A stretch of DNA of 64,000 nucleotides. Source: CAVTYH01 sp963738835. GTDB taxonomy: Bacteria > Planctomycetota > Planctomycetia > Pirellulales > JADZDJ01. The position numbers and the translations under genes are program-made. Below the pieces are notes generated by a model, which did no database searches, was not told the origin of the DNA, and was given only the letters and a program-made list of their open reading frames with translations. Below are positions 45,939 to 53,178 of the stretch, in pieces. Each line of letters begins with the position of its first letter. Position 1 is the first letter of the stretch. Location: assembly GCA_963738835.1 (NCBI GenBank), contig CAVTYH010000009.1:186001-250000 (forward strand). The letters are read 5' to 3'.

Positions 45939-47021
45939 ATGCCCGTTACCCAATTGCTGGCTGCTGGAATCGGCAGCCAACTGGAGAATGTTTCCACACT
46001 CGACCCGGCGTCTCCGTCGGCAGAGTCGATCCGCTATCTGTTCTTGTTTCTGTGCGCCGTCTCGGTTTTCATCTTGGCTGTCGTGTGGGGGGTGCTGTTT
46101 TATTCGCTGCTCCGGTTTCGGCTTAAGCAAGCTGCTGGCGCGGGGCCAGCGATGGAACCGCCCCAGGTCTATGGCAGCGTGCCGATAGAAATCGCCTGGA
46201 CGGTTGCACCCGGCTTGATTGTGTTTTTACTGGCGCTGGTGATTCTTCGAACTGAACTCGAAGTGCGCATCAATCCCAGTCACGTGCCCAAAGATGCAAA
46301 ACCGCTTTATGTGACCGTCATTGGACACCAATGGTGGTGGGAATATGTCATTGATGACGAGCATGGAACGAGGAACGATGGGCAAGTGGTGGAAAGCCAG
46401 CAGCAAGGGACAATGGGAGACAGGCAAGGCGTTATCACCGCGAACGAGCTTCATATTCCAGTCAGCTCCGATTCCGGGCCGCGGCCAACTTTTTTCACCT
46501 TGCAATCCGCCGATGTCTGCCACAGCTTTTGGGTTCCGCGGCTGGCGGGCAAAACCGATTTGATTCCCGGCAGAACGAACTCCACGTGGTTGGAGACGGT
46601 CGAGCCAGGATTATACCTCGGCCAATGCGCCGAATACTGCGGTACGCAACACGCCAACATGCTGCTGCGAGTGTATGTCGATTCGCCAAGCGACTTCGCC
46701 GCATGGTTGGCCAACGAGCAAAAGTCAGCGGTCGATGAGCCGTCGGCCCGCGACGGGCAGAAGGCGTTTCTTGCGCAAAGCTGCGTGAATTGCCACACCA
46801 TTCGCGGCACCACCGCCTATGGAAAAGTTGGTCCCGATCTCACGCATTTGGCGGCCCGCAAGACCCTGGCCGCCGGGATGATTGAATTCAACCACGATAA
46901 TCTCCGCCGTTGGATTGCCGATCCGCAGAAGATCAAACCTGGCGCCTTGATGCCGGCGTTCGGCGATTTAGGTGGGCAGAATTTGGATTTGATTACGGAT
47001 TATTTGATGACGTTGAAGTGA
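45939..47021 (+). CDS. ctaC: Cytochrome c oxidase subunit II with fused cytochrome c (caa3 type)
   Basis: CuA-bearing subunit of the A1-type oxidase. Two helices (YLFLFLCAVSVFILAVVWGV and a second near TVAPGLIVFLLALVI), the aromatic patch GHQWWWEY, CuA ligands in DVCHSFWVP and CAEYCGTQHANM, then a C-terminal cytochrome c domain with CVNCH and distal PGALMPAF. Between WWWEYVIDD and VITANELHIP lies an extra segment of about 24 residues encoded by an iterated GGAACGAGGAACGATGGG-like stretch. Start ATG 45939 is preceded by GAGAGGGGC; the frame is open far upstream but overlaps pgl. Confidence 0.87.
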   Translation: MPVTQLLAAGIGSQLENVSTLDPASPSAESIRYLFLFLCAVSVFILAVVWGVLFYSLLRFRLKQAAGAGPAMEPPQVYGSVPIEIAWTVAPGLIVFLLALVILRTELEVRINPSHVPKDAKPLYVTVIGHQWWWEYVIDDEHGTRNDGQVVESQQQGTMGDRQGVITANELHIPVSSDSGPRPTFFTLQSADVCHSFWVPRLAGKTDLIPGRTNSTWLETVEPGLYLGQCAEYCGTQHANMLLRVYVDSPSDFAAWLANEQKSAVDEPSARDGQKAFLAQSCVNCHTIRGTTAYGKVGPDLTHLAARKTLAAGMIEFNHDNLRRWIADPQKIKPGALMPAFGDLGGQNLDLITDYLMTLK

Positions 47022-47072
47022 GTTAACACAAAAGCAGCTAAAGCCCCGACGCTACACGCTGACCCCTGACCT

Positions 47073-48719
47073 GTGGCCACTGTTGCAAAATCTGCCGTGA
47101 TTGATCGGCCGGCGTGGACTGCTCGTCTGCACGAGTGGGTCACCACGGTCGACCATAAGCGCATTGGCATTATGTACGTGCTGATGGCGATCGTGTTTCT
47201 AGTCATCGGCGGATTAGAAGCAGTTGCCATTCGCTGGCAGTTGTTCAATCCGGCGAACGATTTTCTGGGACCCGATCGGTTCAATCAATTCTTTACGATG
47301 CACGGCACGACGATGGTGTTTTTCGTTGGGATGCCAATTCTCATCGGAATTGCAAATTACTTGGTGCCGCTGCAAATTGGAGCCCGAGAAATGGCGTTTC
47401 CGCGCATTAACGCCTTGGGGTTCTGGGTCACGTTGTTCGGTGGCTTGATGGCGTATTTCAGCTTCATGATTCCCGGTGGCCCGCCGGCGATTGGCTGGTT
47501 TGCCTATGCACCGCTGACTGAACGAACGTTCGCCCGCGGCGCCGGTGTCGATTTTTGGGCGCTGGGATTGCTTGTCAGTGGCATCGGTACGATTGCGGCA
47601 GGCGTCAATTTTGTTGCCACGGTCCTGACGATGCGCTGCCCCGGCATGACCATGGTTAAGCTGCCATTTTTCACTTGGACGATGTTTTGGACTTCCGTAC
47701 AAATTCTGCTGGCCATTCCGCCGCTCACAGCAGCGCTGGTGATGGTGGAATTCGATCGCGTGTTGGGCGCTCAGTTTTTCAATCCGCAAAACGGCGGTTC
47801 GGCATATCTGTGGCAGCACGTGTTTTGGTTCTTCGGCCACCCGGAGGTTTACATCTTGATTTTGCCGGCATTCGGCATGATCACGGAAGTCATTCCGGTG
47901 TTTTCGCGAAAGGTGCTGTTCGGATACGAGTTCATGGCCGCGGCGACGATGGCCATCGTGTTCATCAGCATGGGCGTCTGGGCGCATCACATGTTTTGCG
48001 TGGGCATGAGCCGGACGCTCGATATGTACTTTGCCGCGGCGAGTTTAATGGTCTCGATTCCCACGGGCATCAAGTTTTTCAACTGGCTGGCGACCATGTA
48101 CGGCGGACGAATTTCACTGGCTTCGCCAATGTTATTCTCGTGTGGGTTTTTGTCGATGTTTGTCCTCGGCGGTTTGACCGGCATCATGCTGGCTGCTGCG
48201 CCGTTCGATTTTCAGGTGTCCGACACCTATTTTGTGGTCGGTCATTTTCATTGGGTGCTGATCGGCGGCACGCTGTTTGGCGTTTTTGCGGGCATCCATT
48301 ATTGGTTCCCGAAAGTGACCGGCCGAATGTTGTCAGAGAGATTGGCACGGTGGCAATTCTGGCTGCTGTTGATCGGTTTCATTTTGACATTCGGGCCGAT
48401 GCACATTAGTGGAATGCTGGGCATGCCGCGGCGAATTTATACGTACATGCCCGATCGACCGTGGGAATTTTGGAACCGGCTGAGCACGATTGGCGCGCTG
48501 GTGCAAGTGCCGAGTTATTTGATTTTTGTGATCAACATTTTGTGGTCGCTGCGATATGGCAAGCCGGCCGGCGACGATCCGTGGGACGCCTGGACATTGG
48601 AATGGGCTACACCGTCGCCGCCACCGCCGTACAACTTTGACGTAATTCCGACCGTTCGCAGTCGCCGGCCGCTGTGGGACGAGAAACATCCGGACGATCC
48701 CGATTGGAAGTACGAGTAA
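47073..48719 (+). CDS. ctaD: Cytochrome c oxidase subunit I, A1 type
   Basis: Catalytic subunit with GTG start 47073. FTMHGTTMVFFVGMP, WFFGHPEVYILILPAFG (the Glu of GHPEV marks subfamily A1 with the classical D-pathway), HHMFCVGM, and DTYFVVGHFHWVLIGG supply the heme and CuB ligands. At 548 residues it is complete. The proton-channel type differs from the A2-type oxidase at 12112-13918. Confidence 0.9.
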   Translation: MATVAKSAVIDRPAWTARLHEWVTTVDHKRIGIMYVLMAIVFLVIGGLEAVAIRWQLFNPANDFLGPDRFNQFFTMHGTTMVFFVGMPILIGIANYLVPLQIGAREMAFPRINALGFWVTLFGGLMAYFSFMIPGGPPAIGWFAYAPLTERTFARGAGVDFWALGLLVSGIGTIAAGVNFVATVLTMRCPGMTMVKLPFFTWTMFWTSVQILLAIPPLTAALVMVEFDRVLGAQFFNPQNGGSAYLWQHVFWFFGHPEVYILILPAFGMITEVIPVFSRKVLFGYEFMAAATMAIVFISMGVWAHHMFCVGMSRTLDMYFAAASLMVSIPTGIKFFNWLATMYGGRISLASPMLFSCGFLSMFVLGGLTGIMLAAAPFDFQVSDTYFVVGHFHWVLIGGTLFGVFAGIHYWFPKVTGRMLSERLARWQFWLLLIGFILTFGPMHISGMLGMPRRIYTYMPDRPWEFWNRLSTIGALVQVPSYLIFVINILWSLRYGKPAGDDPWDAWTLEWATPSPPPPYNFDVIPTVRSRRPLWDEKHPDDPDWKYE

Positions 48720-48720
48720 C

Positions 48721-48879
48721 AGTAGGTAGTCAGCGGTAGACGGTACGTAGCCCGACCGTGTCGGTCGGGAGGAGCAAGATTAATTCCGATGTCTGACGCG
48801 AGCATCACACATACCGTTCATGCCGATGCGGCCGCGGGCAACCTTCGCCCATCGCCTTCTGCCTACCGCCTACTGCCGG
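48721..48879. repeat. Iterated inverted repeats around the ctaE start
   Basis: Left part 48721-48750 is a run of GTAGGTAGTC/GCGGTAGACG-like units, followed by the hairpin CCCGACC / GGTCGGG (48751-48769). Right part 48846-48879 (CGCCTTCTGCCTACCGCC then TACTGCC) is its diverged complement. The right part is inside the ctaE coding frame. Confidence 0.55.
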
Positions 48880-49424
48880 CTCAAGCCGGCATGCTGGCGT
48901 TTTTGCTGTCCGAGGTGGCATTTTTCAGCACGCTCATCACGACGTACATCGTTTTTCTGCGCGAATCCAAAGACGGCAGCCCTAGCCCCAGCGAAGTGTT
49001 TCAGCTGCCGCTGGTACTGGCTGCGACTGTTTGTTTACTTTCCAGCAGCGTGACCATTCATTTTGCAGAGCATGGCATACGTCACGGCCGGCGCGGGCAA
49101 TTCCTCGCGCTGTGGGGGCTGACGATTGTGCTGGGCGTATTGTTTCTCGTTGGTACGGCGAGTGAATGGGCAGATTTAATCGGTCGTCATGGCTTGACCA
49201 TCAGTCGGAATTTATTCGGCAGCACTTATTTCACGCTGGTCGGCTTTCATGCCGCGCATGTGACAGTGGGTTTGATCATCTTGTCGATCGTCTTCGTGCA
49301 GGCGTGGCGACGACAAATTACCCAGCAAAATCCGATGGTGGTCGAAGTTGTTTCCTGGTACTGGCACTTTGTCGATGCGGTCTGGATTGCGGTGTTTTCG
49401 TTGGTTTATCTGATCGGACGATGA
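48789..49424 (+). CDS. ctaE: Cytochrome c oxidase subunit III
   Basis: Subunit III of the A1-type oxidase, about 211 residues and five helices: LLSEVAFFSTLITTYIVFLR, PLVLAATVCLLSSSVTIHF, and the C-terminal VGFHAAHVTVGLIIL and WYWHFVDAVWIAVFSLVYL. The first 30 residues are atypical and partly encoded by an iterated repeat (NLRPSPSAYRLLPA). The next gene starts two bases after the stop codon. Confidence 0.87.
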   Translation: MSDASITHTVHADAAAGNLRPSPSAYRLLPAQAGMLAFLLSEVAFFSTLITTYIVFLRESKDGSPSPSEVFQLPLVLAATVCLLSSSVTIHFAEHGIRHGRRGQFLALWGLTIVLGVLFLVGTASEWADLIGRHGLTISRNLFGSTYFTLVGFHAAHVTVGLIILSIVFVQAWRRQITQQNPMVVEVVSWYWHFVDAVWIAVFSLVYLIGR

Positions 49425-49425
49425 C

Positions 49426-50991
49426 ATGGCGGACTCCGCCGATAGAAAATCGACGCAGCCAAAAGCGGTCGAAATGCCGCGGCCCACGGCATGGCCGCTG
49501 GTCATTGCGCTGGGTCTTACCCTTGTCATGCTGGGAGTAGCGACCGATATCGCGTTTTCCATTGTCGGTGGCACTCTGTTTGTAATTGGGCTGGTCGGTT
49601 GGATCGCCAACCTGCTGCCGGGCCGCGGACACGAACTTGAACAGCTGGGCGAAACCGCAGCGACGACGCCCATCGTCCCGCGACTCGGCGCCGTGACGCA
49701 GCTCAAGCCCGGTGTCGTCGGCTATCGTTTTCAAATGCCGGAAAAAGTTCATCCGGTTACCGCTGGCGTTCGAGGGGGCATCGTCGGCGGATTGCTGATG
49801 CCAATTCCGGCGTTGGCGTGGGGAGCATTCGTCAGCGGCCATGGCATCTGGTTTCCGGTCAATTTGCTGGCCGGTTTGGTAATCCCGGGACTTACCGACG
49901 TGCCTGCGGATCAGTTGGTGCAGCATCTCGAACAATTTCATTTTTGGTGGTTCGTCGGGGCGCTTGTGATGCACGTCTTGATGTCGATTAGCTTTGGGTT
50001 GATCGGCGGCGTGCTATTGCCCACGCTGCCGCAGATTCCTGGCGGACCGCTGCTGTTCGGTGGGCTAATCTTGCCGCTGTTATGGTCGGGGGCGAATCAC
50101 AGCATGATGGGCATCGTCAATCCAATTTTGAATCACTACATCGACTGGCCATGGTATGTGGTCTCACAACTTGTGTATGGCATTGCAACGTCAATTGTAA
50201 TTTTGCGCTCCGAAAAAATTCCCATTGCGCCGCGAGGTCGAGGCGACGAGGGCGGGTCAGTGATTCCGCCGAGCATAGTTGGCGTTCTGGCCTTGGGCTA
50301 TGTTCTACTGTCTGGATGTAGCGGTAACTGGGAGCACCTGCCCGGCAAACCGGAAAAGAAGAACGAATTTGTGCTGCCGCAAAATGTGAAAGATTTTGCG
50401 ACTCTCTATGCCCAACGGTGTGCCGGTTGTCACGGAGCCGATGGAAAACTTGGACCCGGACCGCCGCTTAACGATCCATTGTATGTGGCGCTCGTCAGTG
50501 AAGACGATTTGCGCAGTGTCATTGCCGAAGGGCGTCCCGGCACGCTGATGCCGGCCTGGTCACAATCGGCGGGCGGCCCGCTGACGGCCGAACAAATGGC
50601 GATTTTGACGCAAGGCATCAAGCAGGAAAAATGGAAATCAGTTGGCGATGCCAGCACGAAAGCCGTTTATGCAGAGCACCCGCAGTTGCGAGCAGCTCCC
50701 GGAGCAGGTGTCGGTAATATCGAATCCGGCGGAAAGATTTTTGCGTCGGCTTGTGCCGGCTGCCACCGCAAGGACGGCGACGCCGGTGCAGTGGACGATC
50801 TGGCGTTCTTGGCGCTTATGAGCGATCAGATTTTGCGACGCTATATTATCACCGGCCGACCCGACCTCGGCATGCCCAATTTCGCTGAGTCTGCTGGCCG
50901 CGACAAAGATTTCACACCGCTTACCGGCGCGCAAGTAAGCGACCTTGTGGCCCTCATGTCCAGTTGGCGAGTGCGCGGAACGGCGGAATGA
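49426..50991 (+). CDS. Membrane protein fused to two cytochrome c domains
   Basis: The N-terminus has two helices (PLVIALGLTLVMLGVATDIA and a partner), followed by a segment of about six helices (GIVGGLLMPIPALAWGAFV, ALVMHVLMSISFGLIGGVLL and GANHSMMGIVNPIL with conserved His). After SIVGVLALGYVLLSGC come two cytochrome c domains with CAGCHGADG (about residue 331) and CAGCHRKDG (about residue 441). The architecture suggests a membrane-bound electron carrier between the Rieske/cytochrome b module and the oxidase. It also resembles a permease domain of unknown type. Confidence 0.75.
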   Translation: MADSADRKSTQPKAVEMPRPTAWPLVIALGLTLVMLGVATDIAFSIVGGTLFVIGLVGWIANLLPGRGHELEQLGETAATTPIVPRLGAVTQLKPGVVGYRFQMPEKVHPVTAGVRGGIVGGLLMPIPALAWGAFVSGHGIWFPVNLLAGLVIPGLTDVPADQLVQHLEQFHFWWFVGALVMHVLMSISFGLIGGVLLPTLPQIPGGPLLFGGLILPLLWSGANHSMMGIVNPILNHYIDWPWYVVSQLVYGIATSIVILRSEKIPIAPRGRGDEGGSVIPPSIVGVLALGYVLLSGCSGNWEHLPGKPEKKNEFVLPQNVKDFATLYAQRCAGCHGADGKLGPGPPLNDPLYVALVSEDDLRSVIAEGRPGTLMPAWSQSAGGPLTAEQMAILTQGIKQEKWKSVGDASTKAVYAEHPQLRAAPGAGVGNIESGGKIFASACAGCHRKDGDAGAVDDLAFLALMSDQILRRYIITGRPDLGMPNFAESAGRDKDFTPLTGAQVSDLVALMSSWRVRGTAE

Positions 50992-51004
50992 GACTCCAGT
51001 GCAA

Positions 51005-51598
51005 ATGCATTTTCAAGCCACTCCCATGAACAAACCAAAATCGTCAAACTCGGCCGAATCGCCGCCGCGGCGGTCGTTTTTGAAAGTTCTCACGGCGCTT
51101 GTCGGAACAGTTGCCGCAGTGATGGTCGCCATTCCCGGCGTCGGGTATCTCGCGGGGGCAGTGAAGCGCACGAAGTCGAAAGATGGCAACTGGGTTTCGC
51201 TGGGCGATGTGAAGAGCTTTCCCGAAAGTGAAACTCGCTTGGCCATTATTCCCTTCGACGAAAATCCTTTAGCCCAGCCGTGGGATGGCATGACGGCCAA
51301 AACCGGCGTGTACGTGCGAAACTTGGGCCTGGGCGAGAACTATCAGCCGGTATTTCAGGTGTTTGCCATCAACTGCACGCACCTGGGTTGCCCCGTGGAG
51401 TGGTTTCCACAAGCGGGGTTGTTTATGTGCCCCTGTCACGGCGGCGTGTACTACGAAAATGGTGAGCGCGCCAGCGGACCGCCGCCGCGCGGACTGTATC
51501 ACTGCGTGTGGCGCGTGCAAGACGGCCTGCTGGAAGTTCAAGCCCCGCATTTGCCAACGCTGCAGAATACGTTGACGGGACGAACGATGAACGGGTGA
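51005..51598 (+). CDS. Tat-exported Rieske iron-sulfur protein
   Basis: 2Fe-2S protein of the quinol-oxidising module. A twin-arginine signal PPRRSFLKVLTALVG is followed by one helix and the Rieske domain with CTHLGCPVEWFP and CPCHGGVYYENGE. Unlike the first Rieske protein of the window it has no long N-terminal extension. Start may be ATG 51005 or ATG 51026. The next gene encodes its cytochrome b partner. Confidence 0.87.
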   Translation: MHFQATPMNKPKSSNSAESPPRRSFLKVLTALVGTVAAVMVAIPGVGYLAGAVKRTKSKDGNWVSLGDVKSFPESETRLAIIPFDENPLAQPWDGMTAKTGVYVRNLGLGENYQPVFQVFAINCTHLGCPVEWFPQAGLFMCPCHGGVYYENGERASGPPPRGLYHCVWRVQDGLLEVQAPHLPTLQNTLTGRTMNG

Positions 51599-51666
51599 AG
51601 AGGTGACGAGAGATACAAATCGCTTGAGGTTTGCCACGAGCCGATGGGCTAGCGATGAGTTGAGTT

Positions 51667-53127
51667 ATGATGAAACGCGTTTTCCAGTGGTTTGACATGC
51701 GGCTTGGCATCAGCGATACGTTGCTGCCGATGTTGCGCCATCCGGTGCCGCGCGAGTTGGCCGGACCACTGGGCTGGTGGTACGTCTTTGGCAGCGCTTC
51801 GCTCACTCTTTTCGCGTTGCAGATTCTTACCGGTATTGGGCTATCGCTAACCTATGTGCCCAGTGCCGATCAAGCTTACGAAAGCCTGCTGTATCTCAAT
51901 TATCAGCAGCCGTGGGGCTGGTTTTTGCGATCGCTGCATTACTGGTCCGGCTCGGCGATGGTGGTGATGGTGCTGGTACACATGACGCAAGTGTTTTTGC
52001 ACGGAGCGTTCAAATATCCACGCGAACTGACCTGGCTACTGGGCGTGTTTTTGCTGCTCTGCACCCTGGGCATGGCATTCACGGGACAGGTGCTGCGATG
52101 GGATCCTGATGCGTATTGGGGAGTCGCCGTCGGCGCCGCGATGGCCGGCCGCGTGCCGGAGGCGGGACCGACGATTGTCGATTTACTGTTAGGTGGCCCG
52201 ATCATCGGCGGGGATACGCTCAGTCGGTTTTTCGCGCTACACGTATTTGTCATTCCCGGTCTCTTGATCACGTTTTTGTCGGTGCATCTGTGGTTGGTGC
52301 TGAAAAAGGGAATTAGCGTGCCCCCGCAGCCGGGTCAGATTGTCGATCCGGCGACCTACGACGCCGAGTACGAAGAAGAGCTTCGCCGCGGCGAACCATT
52401 CAGCGGCGAGGCGATGCTCAAAGACATGTTCTTCTCGGCGTTGGTGGTGATCGTCGTCGTCACCATCGCTGCCCTCGCCGGGCCGAAGGGACCCAGTGGT
52501 CCGCCCGATCCCACGCTCAGCGGAGCAAATCCGCGGCCTGATTGGCCGTTTTTGTGGCTGTTCGGCCTGCTCTCGCTCAGCCCGCCTCAATTAGAAACGG
52601 CAATCATTTTGATCCTGCCGATCGCTTTGGTGGTCGGATTGCTCGCGGTGCCGTTTGTTTCCAACCGAGGTGAGCGGGCGCCCAGCCGACGCCCGGTCGC
52701 TGTTCTCAGCGTGATTGTCATCTACAGCATACTCGGAGTGCTGACCTATCTGGGTCATGAGTCGCCGTGGTCGCCGAAAATGACAGCCTGGAGCGGCGAC
52801 CCGATTCCGGAATCGATCATCCAATCGAAAGACCGCCAGCTGTCACCGAGCGAATTGCAAGGTGCCGTCGCATTTCAGAACAAGCAGTGCCGCAATTGCC
52901 ACGCGCTGGAAGGCATCGGCGGAACTCGCGGACCCGATCTGACGGAAGTTGGCATGAAACTTACGCGAGAACAACTGATCGACCAGGTCAGCAATGGCAC
53001 GCCCGGCGGCGGCAACATGCCGGCTTACGGCAAACAGATGAAACCAGCCGAAATGAAAGTGCTGGTCGATTTTTTGGTGAGCCTGCGACCGCAGGGCGTG
53101 AACCCGGCAGAGCCGCCAACACACTGA
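51667..53127 (+). CDS. Cytochrome b with a C-terminal cytochrome c domain
   Basis: Single-chain b-type subunit of the quinol-oxidising complex fused to a c-type heme domain. Heme-ligand His pairs are in LHYWSGSAMVVMVLVHMTQ and LHVFVIPGLLITFLSVHLW. Further helices (FLWLFGLLSLSPPQ and ILPIALVVGLLAVPF) correspond to the subunit IV part. The C-terminus has CRNCHALEGIGGTRGPDL and distal GGNMPAYG, a cytochrome c taking the place of cytochrome c1. Contrast with the split cytochrome b of the first cluster. Confidence 0.88.
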   Translation: MMKRVFQWFDMRLGISDTLLPMLRHPVPRELAGPLGWWYVFGSASLTLFALQILTGIGLSLTYVPSADQAYESLLYLNYQQPWGWFLRSLHYWSGSAMVVMVLVHMTQVFLHGAFKYPRELTWLLGVFLLLCTLGMAFTGQVLRWDPDAYWGVAVGAAMAGRVPEAGPTIVDLLLGGPIIGGDTLSRFFALHVFVIPGLLITFLSVHLWLVLKKGISVPPQPGQIVDPATYDAEYEEELRRGEPFSGEAMLKDMFFSALVVIVVVTIAALAGPKGPSGPPDPTLSGANPRPDWPFLWLFGLLSLSPPQLETAIILILPIALVVGLLAVPFVSNRGERAPSRRPVAVLSVIVIYSILGVLTYLGHESPWSPKMTAWSGDPIPESIIQSKDRQLSPSELQGAVAFQNKQCRNCHALEGIGGTRGPDLTEVGMKLTREQLIDQVSNGTPGGGNMPAYGKQMKPAEMKVLVDFLVSLRPQGVNPAEPPTH

Positions 53128-53178
53128 ATTAGTTTCGCAAGTCGCTTGCGGTTGTGGCGCTCGGCAGATTGAATTCCC

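Noticed and set aside
47214..47990. A 258-codon minus-strand frame opposite ctaD
   Set aside because: Shadow of a highly conserved gene; its product is basic and without family features.
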